Shown: positions 27,910 through 35,698 of the stretch, in pieces | How positions within the stretch are numbered: position 1 is the stretch's first letter | Layout of the letters: each line of letters begins with the position of its first letter | Notes under the pieces: generated by a model | The model's database searches: none | What the model was told of the DNA's origin: nothing | Seen by the model: only the letters and a program-made list of their open reading frames with translations | Translations under genes and position numbers: made by a program | From: Qipengyuania marisflavi | GTDB lineage: Bacteria > Pseudomonadota > Alphaproteobacteria > Sphingomonadales > Sphingomonadaceae | Direction of reading: 5' to 3' | NCBI RefSeq assembly: GCF_005884405.1 | Contig: NZ_VCAO01000002.1 | Span: forward strand, 372,001 to 436,000 | Length of the DNA: 64,000 nucleotides

Positions 27910-27923
27910 ACCAGCGCTCCGAT

Positions 27924-27936
27924 AACCAAATTGGTT
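27924..27936. promoter_or_regulatory. Palindrome AACCAAATTGGTT in the XRE/DUF6456 intergenic region (candidate operator)
   Basis: This is a perfect inverted repeat AACCAA-A-TTGGTT in the 89-bp gap between two divergent genes. With the preceding T it matches TAACCA[AG]ATTGGTT, also found upstream of the orphan holin at 18535-18548. The position would let an XRE regulator control both divergent promoters. Confidence 0.45.
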
Positions 27937-27998
27937 TTTTCCCTTTCCTACACTAACCCGAATTTTGCAAGAGCAACCTTCACAGCGAAAGGATTTCG

Positions 27999-28472
27999 AT
28001 GCGCAGGAAATTGGTAGAACGCGAATTGACAGAAGAAGGCCCGCGAAGCGCAGGACAGGCACGCGCCAAGCGGCGCAGTGTCACTGTAAATCTGGCCGAA
28101 TCGCCGCTGACCTGGCTGCATTCGCGCGGGCATCTGGACAACCGGCAATTCGATGCAGGCGAGCGGTTGCGCTCCGATTACGAGCGTGCGCATCTCAGCG
28201 CGTCTATCACCATGCGCTGGGACTCGGTGCGGATCAGGGGCAGCGGCGGTGACGGGCTGACTCACAGCGAACGCCAGATCGCGGCAAAGCGCCGGTTCGA
28301 TGGGGCGATGGAGGCAGCAGGCAGGGGCCTGAGCGATATATTGTGGCGTGTAGTGTGCGCCTGTGAGGGACTGCCCGATGCCGAGAAAACCCTGCAATGG
28401 CCCGCGCGCAGCGGCAAATTGGTGCTTAAGCTGGCGCTCGACCGGGTGGCGGGGTTCTACCGGATCGCCTGA
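27999..28472 (+). CDS. DUF6456 domain protein
   Basis: This 157-residue basic protein is nearly all DUF6456, a domain of alphaproteobacteria. Family features are SPLTWLHSRGHLDNRQFDAGERLRSDYERAHL, TMRWDSVRI, SERQIAAKRRFDGAMEAAG, CEGLPDAEKTLQWPARSGK and LKLALDRVAGFY. From memory, a region of this type occurs in the gene transfer agent activator GafA of Rhodobacter, so a DNA-associated regulatory role is possible but not shown here. It is divergent from an XRE regulator and overlaps the convergent uracil-DNA glycosylase gene by 16 bp at the 3' end. Confidence 0.7.
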   Translation: MRRKLVERELTEEGPRSAGQARAKRRSVTVNLAESPLTWLHSRGHLDNRQFDAGERLRSDYERAHLSASITMRWDSVRIRGSGGDGLTHSERQIAAKRRFDGAMEAAGRGLSDILWRVVCACEGLPDAEKTLQWPARSGKLVLKLALDRVAGFYRIA

Positions 28473-29032
28473 CGCACCAGCGTCCGCAGTTCGGGCAGCA
28501 CTTCAGCGGCAAACCACGGGTTCTGGCGCATCCAGATAGCGCTGCGCCACGCCGGATGGGGAAGGGGCAAGGTGGCCGGAAGGAATTCGCGGAATTGCCG
28601 GACACGATCGGTCAACGACAGGCGGCGGGTGGCGGGCAGATAATGTGCCTGCGCATAGCTGCCAACCAGCAGGGTCAGCCGGTCGCGCGGCAGTTTTTCC
28701 AACACGCGGCCATGCCATTGCGGCGCGCATTCGGGCCGCGGAGGCTTGTCGCCGCCGCTGGCCTTGCCGGGATAGCAAAAGCCCATCGGCACCAGTGCTA
28801 CCTGGGCGGGATCATACATCACGTCCCTGCTAAGTCCGGTCCAGTCGCGCAGTCGGTCGCCGCTGGCATCGTCCCACGGAATGCCGCTTTCGTGCACTTT
28901 GGATCCCGGCGCCTGACCGATGATGAGCAGCCGTGCGGTCGGAGAAAAGCTGACGACCGGACGGACGCCGTGCGGCAGATGGTCCGCGCACAGGCGGCAA
29001 GAAGCAATTTCGCGGGCCAGGCGTTCGCTCAC
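28457..29032 (-). CDS. Uracil-DNA glycosylase superfamily protein
   Basis: This single-domain protein of 191 residues has the UDG-superfamily fold. The first motif is LLIIGQAPGSKVHESGIPWDD (GQAPG type) and the second is the C-terminal histidine loop LPLPHPAWRS. An N-terminal Cys pair (CRLC) hints at an iron-sulphur or zinc site as in families 4/5, but the later cysteines are not clear. Uracil removal is therefore likely but not certain. Its ATG overlaps the stop of the ABC-F gene by 4 bp, so the two are co-translated. Confidence 0.8.
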   Translation of the reverse strand: MSERLAREIASCRLCADHLPHGVRPVVSFSPTARLLIIGQAPGSKVHESGIPWDDASGDRLRDWTGLSRDVMYDPAQVALVPMGFCYPGKASGGDKPPRPECAPQWHGRVLEKLPRDRLTLLVGSYAQAHYLPATRRLSLTDRVRQFREFLPATLPLPHPAWRSAIWMRQNPWFAAEVLPELRTLVRQAIR

Positions 29033-30825
29033 CCCTCGACCAGCTCCGCCAGCTCCAGCCAGCGTTCTTCCGCCACGTCTTTTTCGCTCCGCGCGTTCTC
29101 GATACCCTTGGAGATATTGGCGAATTTCTGAGGATCTTCAGTGTAGAGCGCGGGGTTGGACAGGATTTCCTCGCCTCGCTGGATCGCCGTTTCCAGCTCT
29201 TCTATCCGCGCGGGGAGCAGTTCGTAATCGCGCTGGTCCTTGTATGACAGCTTGCCCGGTTTCGGCGCAGTGCGGTTGGGGGACGGGGCGGGCGCAGCAC
29301 TCTCGGTTTTCCCGGCCTTGGGCTTGGCGGCAAACGGTTGCTCACGCTTGGCCTGCCAATCTTCATAACCGCCCGCAACCACATCGACCTTGCCCGATCC
29401 GTCCAGCCCCAATGTCAGCGTAACAGTGCGGTCGAGAAAATCGCGATCATGGCTGACGATCAGCACCGTGCCTTCGTAATCCGCGATCACTTCCTGCAAC
29501 AGGTCGAGCGTTTCGAGGTCAAGGTCATTGGTCGGCTCGTCCAGCACCAGCAGATTGCTGGCCTTGGCAAATTCGCGCGCCAGCAACAGCCGCGATTTCT
29601 CGCCGCCGGACAGAATTCCCACCTTGGTGTCGACGATCTTGGGATCGAACAGGAATTCCTTGAGATAGCCCTGAACGTGCTTGCGTACTCCGCGCACATC
29701 GATCCAGTCGCCGCCTTCGGCCACGATATCGCGTACGGTCTTGTCCGGGCTCATCAGGCGGCGCTGCTGGTCGATCATCACCCCGGTCAGTGTTTTGGCG
29801 ATCTCGATGCTGCCGCTGTCAGGTTCCAGCTCGCCCGTCAGCATCCGCAGCAAGGTGGTCTTGCCTGCGCCGTTCGAGCCGACGATTCCGATCCTGTCGC
29901 CGCGCTGGATGCGTAGCGAGAAGGGGCGGATGATCGTGCGGTCGCCATAAATCTTGGTGATATTGTCCGCGACGATAACCGATTTCGACTTGAAATCCTC
30001 TGCGGTGGCCAGCTTCAGCTTGGCCGTGCCGCCCGCCGAAATCATCGATGCCCGCGCGGCGCGCATTTGCCACAATTTTTCCAGCCGTCCCTGGTTGCGC
30101 TTGCGCCGGGCGGTTACGCCGCGTTCGAGCCAGTGCGCCTCCAGCTTGAGCTTGGCGTCCATCTTGTGCACGGCGCGCGCTTCTTCGGCATAGACCTGTT
30201 CTTCCCACGCCTCATACCCGCCAAAGCCGACATCCTTGCGCCGCATCGCGCCGCGGTCGAGCCACAGCGTGGCGTTGGTCAGCCGTTTCAGGAAGGTGCG
30301 GTCATGGCTGATGACCAGAAACGCGCCCTTGTAGCGGTCCAGCCAGCTTTCCAGCCAGTCAATCGCTGCGATGTCGAGATGGTTGGTGGGTTCGTCCATC
30401 AACAGCAGATCGGGTTCCTGCGCCAGCGCACGGGCAATCGCCGCGCGGCGCCGTTCACCGCCGCTGGCGCCCTTGGTCGGGGTTGCCATGTCGATGCCCA
30501 GCTGACCGGCGATGGCTTCGATTTCGTGTTCTGCGGGAGGGCGGTCGCCCGACAGCGCCCAATCCATCAACGTCTTGTGGCCTGACAGATCGGGGTCCTG
30601 TTCCAGCAAGACAATTCGCGTGCCAGGCTTGACCTTTCGCAGCCCCCGGTCGGAATCCAGATAGCCGGCAATCAGTCTGAACAGCGTGGTCTTGCCCACG
30701 CCATTACGCCCGATCAGCGCCAGCCGGTCACGCGGGCCTACGTGCAGATCGAGGTTCTCGAACAGCCAGCGGCCGCCTTGTTGCAGGCCGAGGCCTTCCC
30801 AGCTCAGGATCGGAGGTTGCGCCAT
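29029..30825 (-). CDS. ABC-F family ATPase (Uup-like)
   Basis: This soluble twin-ATPase of 598 residues, of the type that binds ribosomes or branched DNA/rRNA, has NBD1 with LIGRNGVGKTTLFRL, GASGGERRRAAIA and LLMDEPTNHLD, and NBD2 with IVGSNGAGKTTLLRM, LSGGEKSRLLLA and LVLDEPTNDLD. The linker is charged. A C-terminal tail ends in a coiled coil (ELLPARIEELETAIQRGEEIL ... EERWLELAELVEG), which is the mark of Uup-type members. The start at MAQPPILSWEG (30825) fits the family. The downstream UDG gene is translationally coupled. Confidence 0.88.
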   Translation of the reverse strand: MAQPPILSWEGLGLQQGGRWLFENLDLHVGPRDRLALIGRNGVGKTTLFRLIAGYLDSDRGLRKVKPGTRIVLLEQDPDLSGHKTLMDWALSGDRPPAEHEIEAIAGQLGIDMATPTKGASGGERRRAAIARALAQEPDLLLMDEPTNHLDIAAIDWLESWLDRYKGAFLVISHDRTFLKRLTNATLWLDRGAMRRKDVGFGGYEAWEEQVYAEEARAVHKMDAKLKLEAHWLERGVTARRKRNQGRLEKLWQMRAARASMISAGGTAKLKLATAEDFKSKSVIVADNITKIYGDRTIIRPFSLRIQRGDRIGIVGSNGAGKTTLLRMLTGELEPDSGSIEIAKTLTGVMIDQQRRLMSPDKTVRDIVAEGGDWIDVRGVRKHVQGYLKEFLFDPKIVDTKVGILSGGEKSRLLLAREFAKASNLLVLDEPTNDLDLETLDLLQEVIADYEGTVLIVSHDRDFLDRTVTLTLGLDGSGKVDVVAGGYEDWQAKREQPFAAKPKAGKTESAAPAPSPNRTAPKPGKLSYKDQRDYELLPARIEELETAIQRGEEILSNPALYTEDPQKFANISKGIENARSEKDVAEERWLELAELVEG

Positions 30826-30926
30826 AGGCCGCGCGAAGTAGTCGCTCCCCAAGCCGGGAACAAGGCGGTTCAGCCGTGCGTAACCGGATCGGTGGCAGCA
30901 ATGCCCTTTATTCTGCGAGGATAATG

Positions 30927-31655
30927 ATGATTATGCGCAAATTCCTTCCGCTTCTGCTGGGCGCCGCACCGTTGGCGCTGAGCGCACACACCGCCCATGC
31001 CGCGGAAATCGGCATCGCGGTTTCCGGCCCGGTGGTGGAATTGCAGGTTTCGCAGCAGGTGCTGGGTGACCCCGACAAAGCCATGGTGAGCGCCGGCGTA
31101 TCATCGCGCGCGGCCACCGCGGTGGCGGCAATGCAGCAAAACGCGGCGGAGATGGACCGCGTGCTGAAGCAGATGGCGGCGCTGGGGATACCCAATGAGC
31201 GCATCCAGACCAGCGGCATCACGCTGAACCCGCAATACAATTACCGCGATAATCTTCCGCCGCAATTCACCGGATATGAAGCGACGAATACTGTGTCAGT
31301 CGAATTGCGCGACCTTGAACGCGTTGGTCCGGTGCTCGATGCGCTGGTGGCTGCCGGGGCGACCAATTTGAATGGGCCTAACTGGGGCATAGTCGATCCT
31401 GAACCCGCCCGCGCACAGGCCCGCACCAAGGCTTTCAGCGTCGCCGTAGCTCAGGCGAAGGATTATGCGAGGATGGCCGGTTATCGCGATGTGCGCTTGC
31501 TGGCGCTAGAGGAATCGCTTGGTTCACAGCAGGTGATGTATAACGAAAGTGTAATGGATGCTGCAGCGCCGGCGATTAAGGCGTCCACGCCCACCAGGCC
31601 GGGTCTGGTAGCAACCCAGGTAACGTTGATTGCCAAATATGAACTGGTCCGCTGA
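30927..31655 (+). CDS. SIMPL-domain periplasmic protein
   Basis: This is a DUF541/SIMPL protein of about 242 residues with a signal peptide (FLPLLLGAAPLALSAHTAHA). Family motifs are VSAGVSSRAATAVAAMQQNAAEMDRVLKQMAALGI, IQTSGITLNPQYNY and YEATNTVSVELRDL. The wider family includes YggE, linked to oxidative stress, but the role is not defined. Three close ATGs exist (30924, 30927, 30933); 30927 has GAGG at a six-base gap. It is divergent from the ABC-F gene. Confidence 0.85.
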   Translation: MIMRKFLPLLLGAAPLALSAHTAHAAEIGIAVSGPVVELQVSQQVLGDPDKAMVSAGVSSRAATAVAAMQQNAAEMDRVLKQMAALGIPNERIQTSGITLNPQYNYRDNLPPQFTGYEATNTVSVELRDLERVGPVLDALVAAGATNLNGPNWGIVDPEPARAQARTKAFSVAVAQAKDYARMAGYRDVRLLALEESLGSQQVMYNESVMDAAAPAIKASTPTRPGLVATQVTLIAKYELVR

Positions 31656-31729
31656 GCTTAGACAGCCTGAACACTCGCTACTCGCGGTATTCAGACATTG
31701 TTCAATGCTCTGGTTTTAGCAATAACGGC

Positions 31730-32038
31730 ATGATGAAACGCCCCATTCTTTCCCTGCTCACCCTTGGCTTTGCCGTCTCCACGCTCGCCGTGACACCTGC
31801 CGAAGCGCAGCGCCGCAGCGATCAGGGCGAAGCGCGTAAGGAAGCCAGCGCTGGCAATATCCTGCGCTCGCGCGATATCGAGGCGCGGGTGCTGCCCACC
31901 ATGCGCGGCGCGGAATATCTGGGGTTTGCCTATGATCCAACCGCGATGGCCTACCGCCTCAAATTCATTCGCGACGGCCGCGTATTGTTCGTGGATGTCG
32001 ATGCGCGCACCGGACGCGTGCTGCGCCGCAGCCGTTAA
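31730..32038 (+). CDS. Small periplasmic PepSY-like protein
   Basis: The 102 residues have a signal peptide (MMKRPILSLLTLGFAVSTLAVTPAEA) and a single PepSY-like domain (NILRSRDIEARVLPTMRGAEYLGFAYDPTAMAYRLKFIRDGRVLFVDVDARTGRV). Such proteins are often encoded next to two-component systems and may modulate or report envelope signals. A response regulator and histidine kinase start 99 bp downstream. Confidence 0.8.
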   Translation: MMKRPILSLLTLGFAVSTLAVTPAEAQRRSDQGEARKEASAGNILRSRDIEARVLPTMRGAEYLGFAYDPTAMAYRLKFIRDGRVLFVDVDARTGRVLRRSR

Positions 32039-32061
32039 CGAAACCCCCTTCGGCTTGACGC

Positions 32062-32086
32062 GTTCATGTTCCTGAACGACATGAAC
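32062..32086. promoter_or_regulatory. Palindromic site in front of the response regulator gene
   Basis: The half-sites GTTCATGT and ACATGAAC form a perfect 8-bp inverted repeat around a 9-nt centre that itself contains GTTCCTGAAC-type symmetry. The site is 51 bp upstream of the response regulator ATG, well placed for autoregulation. A related GTTCATGTTTC lies at 1725-1735 upstream of the RcnB-like gene. Confidence 0.4.
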
Positions 32087-32136
32087 ACAAGGGACGGACC
32101 GCCGGTCACGCCCCGCAAGCCAGAGGGAATACGCGC

Positions 32137-32814
32137 ATGAGGATCCTGATCGTCGAGGACGAGCCTACGCTCGGCAAACAGCTCAAATCGACACTGGAGC
32201 AGAACGGCTACGCCGTTGATCTGTCCACTGATGGCGAAGATGGCCATTATCTTGGCAGTACCGAAGATTATGACGCGGTCGTGCTGGATCTGGGGCTGCC
32301 CGAGATTGACGGGCTGACCGTGCTGGGCATGTGGCGCAAAGAAGGGCGGGCGTTCCCTGTGCTGGTGCTGACCGCGCGTGATAGCTGGTCGGACAAGGTG
32401 GCCGGGCTCGATGCCGGGGCCGATGATTATCTGGCCAAGCCATTCCAGACCGAAGAACTGATCGCCCGCCTGCGCGCTCTGATCCGCCGTGCGTCGGGCA
32501 ATACCTCATCCGAACTGACGGCGGGCGGTGTTCGCCTCGACACACGCTCGGGGCGGGTCACACTGGGCGGAGAGCCGGTTAAGCTGACCGCTCAGGAATA
32601 CAAACTGCTCAGCTATCTGATGCACCATAAGGGCAAGGTGGTCAGCCGCACCGAATTGATCGAACACATTTACGATCAGGATTTTGACCGCGATTCCAAC
32701 ACAATCGAAGTCTTCGTCACTCGCATTCGCAAGAAGCTGGGTGCCGAAGTGATCACGACGATCCGTGGACTTGGCTACAGCCTCGACGATCCCGCTGACC
32801 AGCCCCGCGCCTGA
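32137..32814 (+). CDS. OmpR-family response regulator
   Basis: The 225 residues comprise a receiver domain (about 1-115; acidic pocket ED near residues 7-8, phospho-acceptor Asp in VVLDLGLPEIDG, Thr in VLTARD, Lys in DDYLAKPF) and a winged-helix DNA-binding domain (LTAQEYKLLSYLMHHKGKVVSRTELIEHIY, NTIEVFVTRIRKKLG, ITTIRGLGYSL). It pairs with the histidine kinase that follows and overlaps it, and probably binds the palindrome upstream. Confidence 0.93.
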   Translation: MRILIVEDEPTLGKQLKSTLEQNGYAVDLSTDGEDGHYLGSTEDYDAVVLDLGLPEIDGLTVLGMWRKEGRAFPVLVLTARDSWSDKVAGLDAGADDYLAKPFQTEELIARLRALIRRASGNTSSELTAGGVRLDTRSGRVTLGGEPVKLTAQEYKLLSYLMHHKGKVVSRTELIEHIYDQDFDRDSNTIEVFVTRIRKKLGAEVITTIRGLGYSLDDPADQPRA

Positions 32815-34243
32815 GGCCGGGACTGGCGCAGCGGCAATCGCCCCAGCCGGCGATAGCGACCACGCGCCTGCCGACAGTACGGTAACAGCTCCATTGGGCC
32901 GCAAGCCGCGCCGCAGTCTGGCGGCGCGGATGATGGCCATAGCCGCAGTATGGATTTCGGTCCTGCTGCTGGGCGGCGGCTTCGCGCTGGACCGCACGTT
33001 GACCAATCTTGTCAGAGACAATTCCGACGACCAGCTGGAATATGTGCTGACCGCGCTGATCGCCACCGCCGAGATCGACAATTGGGGCGAAATATCCTTC
33101 AACCGTCCGCTTGGTGACCAGCGGTTCCTGGAACCCAACAGCGGAGCCTATTGGCAGATCAGCGGCGAGGGGTTTGAAAATTTCCCCAGCCGTAGCCTGT
33201 GGGATCGCAGTCTCGAAGACCGTGATCGGCATATTGATGACGAACCCCATTTTTATGACAGCGGACAATTCCCCGGCGAACCGCTACGCGTAGTTGAACG
33301 CACGGTAACATTGCCCGACAGCGAAACCCGCTGGACTTTTACCGTTGCGTCCTCGCTGGAGGAACTGGACGAACAGATCAGCCGCATCCGATCGATTTTG
33401 GCGTGGAGTTTTGCTGCGCTGGGCTTGGGCCTGTTCGCCATGGCGATGGCGCAAAGCTATTACGGCCTGTCACCGCTTAGGCGCGTGCGGGCGGCGATCC
33501 AGTCGATGCGCAGCGCGGGCACGAATAGCATTACCGATCCGCTGCCGCTGGAGGTTGAGCCGCTGGTGGAAGAGATCAACGCCCTGCTGGCGCATACCGA
33601 AACGCAGGCAGAGGAAGCGCGCACCCATGCGGGCAATCTGGCGCACGCGCTCAAGACGCCGCTGACGGTGGTCACCAACGCCGCCACCGCGCACGCGCCG
33701 GATCTGGCCGATACGGTGATTCGCGAAGCCAAGACGATGCAGCGCCATGTCGATCACCATCTCGCCCGCGCCCGCGCGCTGGGCCGCCGTGCAGTGGGCC
33801 ATGCCCGCACGCCGGTGTGCGAAAGCGCCGAAGCCGTGCGCCGCGCGGTGGAGCGGCTGTATCCCAACACCCGGCTGGATATTGCGGGCAATCGCGGCGC
33901 GACAGTGGCGATCGAGCGGCAGGACCTCGACGAAATCCTCGGCAATCTGATCGAGAATGCGGCCAAATACGGCGGCGGCAGCGTGTTCACCACAGTCGAT
34001 GTCGAACCCGAGGCGGCATTGTGCGAAATCTGGGTGGAGGATGACGGGGAGGGGATTCCCGAAAGCGAGCGCACCCGCATCTTCGACCGCGGCGCGCGGC
34101 TGGACACCGGCAAACCCGGCACCGGGCTGGGCCTCGCCATCGTTCGCGATGTCGCGCAAATCTATGGCGGCGATGTCGAATTGGGCGAAAGCGAGGATCT
34201 GGGCGGCCTGCTGGTCAAGCTCAGCCTGCCGCGTTCAGGCTAG
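32765..34243 (+). CDS. Membrane sensor histidine kinase
   Basis: This is the partner kinase of the response regulator. Two membrane helices (MMAIAAVWISVLLLGGGFAL and ILAWSFAALGLGLFAMAMAQ) flank a periplasmic sensor of about 140 residues, followed by HAMP-like, HisKA (NLAHALKTPLTVVTNAA) and HATPase parts (N box LIENAAKYG, DDGEGIP, G2 PGTGLGLAIVRDVAQ). All catalytic motifs are intact. The start is uncertain: the GTG at 32765 overlaps the regulator by 50 bp and gives an Ala/Pro-rich cytoplasmic tail; TTG 32894 is a possible alternative. The stop overlaps the convergent chorismate mutase stop (CTAG). Confidence 0.9.
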   Translation: MDLATASTIPLTSPAPEAGTGAAAIAPAGDSDHAPADSTVTAPLGRKPRRSLAARMMAIAAVWISVLLLGGGFALDRTLTNLVRDNSDDQLEYVLTALIATAEIDNWGEISFNRPLGDQRFLEPNSGAYWQISGEGFENFPSRSLWDRSLEDRDRHIDDEPHFYDSGQFPGEPLRVVERTVTLPDSETRWTFTVASSLEELDEQISRIRSILAWSFAALGLGLFAMAMAQSYYGLSPLRRVRAAIQSMRSAGTNSITDPLPLEVEPLVEEINALLAHTETQAEEARTHAGNLAHALKTPLTVVTNAATAHAPDLADTVIREAKTMQRHVDHHLARARALGRRAVGHARTPVCESAEAVRRAVERLYPNTRLDIAGNRGATVAIERQDLDEILGNLIENAAKYGGGSVFTTVDVEPEAALCEIWVEDDGEGIPESERTRIFDRGARLDTGKPGTGLGLAIVRDVAQIYGGDVELGESEDLGGLLVKLSLPRSG

Positions 34244-34536
34244 CCGTCACGCGCCTGTTCGTGGTGGCGGATCACTTCGTCGATGATGAAGCGCAGGAAT
34301 TTCTCGCTGAATTCGGGGTCCAGCTGGCTCTCCTCAGCCAGATGGCGGAGGCGGGCAATTTGTTCGCTTTCACGCGCCGGATCGGCGGGGGGCAGGGTTG
34401 CTTTGGCTTTATATTCGCCCACCGATTGAGTAATCCGAAAGCGTTCAGCCAGAATATGCACCAGCGCGGCATCGATATTGTCGATGCTCTTGCGGAAAGC
34501 GGCGAGCACGGGGTCAAGGGGCGGCTGATTGGTCAT
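34240..34536 (-). CDS. Chorismate mutase (AroQ class)
   Basis: This small all-helical enzyme (98 residues) rearranges chorismate to prephenate for Phe/Tyr synthesis. Conserved positions can be read in FRKSIDNIDAALVHILAERFRITQSVGEYKA, with catalytic-type Arg residues and Lys in EYKAK, and in RESEQIARLRHLAEES and the late helix FLRFIIDEVIRHHEQ. The ATG at 34536 gives family length; the longer frame runs antisense to the polyprenyl synthase. It overlaps the kinase stop by 4 bp. Confidence 0.88.
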   Translation of the reverse strand: MTNQPPLDPVLAAFRKSIDNIDAALVHILAERFRITQSVGEYKAKATLPPADPARESEQIARLRHLAEESQLDPEFSEKFLRFIIDEVIRHHEQARDG

Positions 34537-34602
34537 TCCTTGCAGGCTAGCAGCGATTCCACGCTTGCCAAGAAAGGATGTGCAGCGCATGGCCAAGGCG
34601 AA

Positions 34603-35619
34603 ATGGCCGCTCAAATCGTACCCTTGCCGCGCAAACAGCCCGAAGCCTCGATCGAGCCCATGCTCGCGATCACCGCGTCGGGCATGAACCAGGTCAATCA
34701 GGTCATCCTTGACCGGATGCAAAGTGAGATCCCGCTGATCCCCGCCTTGGCCGGGCATTTGATCTCTGGCGGCGGCAAACGCCTGCGCCCGATGCTGACG
34801 CTCGCGGGCGCGCAGCTGGTGGGATACAATGGTACGCGCCATTACAAGCTGGCTGCGGCGGTTGAGTTCATCCACACCGCAACGCTGTTGCATGACGATG
34901 TGGTGGATGGCAGCGATCTACGGCGCGGCAAGGCGGCGGCGAACATCATCTTCGGCAATCCGGCAACAGTGCTGGTGGGCGATTTCCTGTTCAGCCGCGC
35001 GTTTGAACTGATGGTCGAAGATGGCAGCCTCAAGGTTCTCAAAATCCTCTCGGGCGCATCGGCCATCATTGCCGAGGGCGAGGTTGACCAGCTGACAGCA
35101 CAACGCAAGATCGAAACCAGCGAAGAACGCTATCTCCAGATTATCCGCGCCAAAACCGCCGCGCTGTTTGCAGCGGCAAGCCGGATTTCGGCAGTGGTGG
35201 CGGAATGCAGCGAGGATGAGGAGCGCGCACTGGACGAATATGGCCGCAATCTGGGTGTCGCCTTCCAGCTGGTCGATGACGCTTTGGATTACGATGCCGA
35301 TGCGGCCCAGATGGGCAAGGATCGCGGGGACGATTTTCGCGAGGGCAAGATGACGCTGCCGGTGATCCTCGCCTATGCGCGCGGTGACGAGGAAGAGCGC
35401 ATTTTCTGGCGCGCAGCGATCATGGGTCACCGTTCCAGCGACGAAGATCTGGCGCACGCGGTCACGCTGATCGCCAAACATGGCGCGGTGGAGGAAACCC
35501 GCGAACGGGCGCGCCATTTCGCCGCGCGCGCCATCAATGCGCTGGCATGCTTTCCCGATGGCAAGGCGCGTCAGGCGATGGAGCAAGCCGCCCGCTTTGC
35601 AGTGGCACGCGGATACTGA
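34603..35619 (+). CDS. Polyprenyl diphosphate synthase (ubiquinone side-chain type)
   Basis: This trans-prenyltransferase of 338 residues extends farnesyl diphosphate with isopentenyl diphosphate, probably to make the ubiquinone-10 tail. The first Asp-rich motif is TLLHDDVVDGSDLRRG and the second is FQLVDDALDYDAD. GGGKRLRPMLT, the FLFSRAFELM region and KTAALFAAASR match the family. The ATG at 34603 follows AAGG at a short spacing; the upstream frame overlaps chorismate mutase on the other strand. Confidence 0.9.
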   Translation: MAAQIVPLPRKQPEASIEPMLAITASGMNQVNQVILDRMQSEIPLIPALAGHLISGGGKRLRPMLTLAGAQLVGYNGTRHYKLAAAVEFIHTATLLHDDVVDGSDLRRGKAAANIIFGNPATVLVGDFLFSRAFELMVEDGSLKVLKILSGASAIIAEGEVDQLTAQRKIETSEERYLQIIRAKTAALFAAASRISAVVAECSEDEERALDEYGRNLGVAFQLVDDALDYDADAAQMGKDRGDDFREGKMTLPVILAYARGDEEERIFWRAAIMGHRSSDEDLAHAVTLIAKHGAVEETRERARHFAARAINALACFPDGKARQAMEQAARFAVARGY

Positions 35620-35698
35620 CGGCGTATTCGCGCGCCGCTCGCGCGGTATCAGGCACCTAACGCTTCCGCCTGCCTGAAGACTTGGGTATCGCCCCGGC

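Noticed and set aside
34261-34602. N-terminal extension of the polyprenyl synthase frame
   Set aside because: The extension is antisense to chorismate mutase and does not look like part of the synthase; the ATG at 34603 fits the family.
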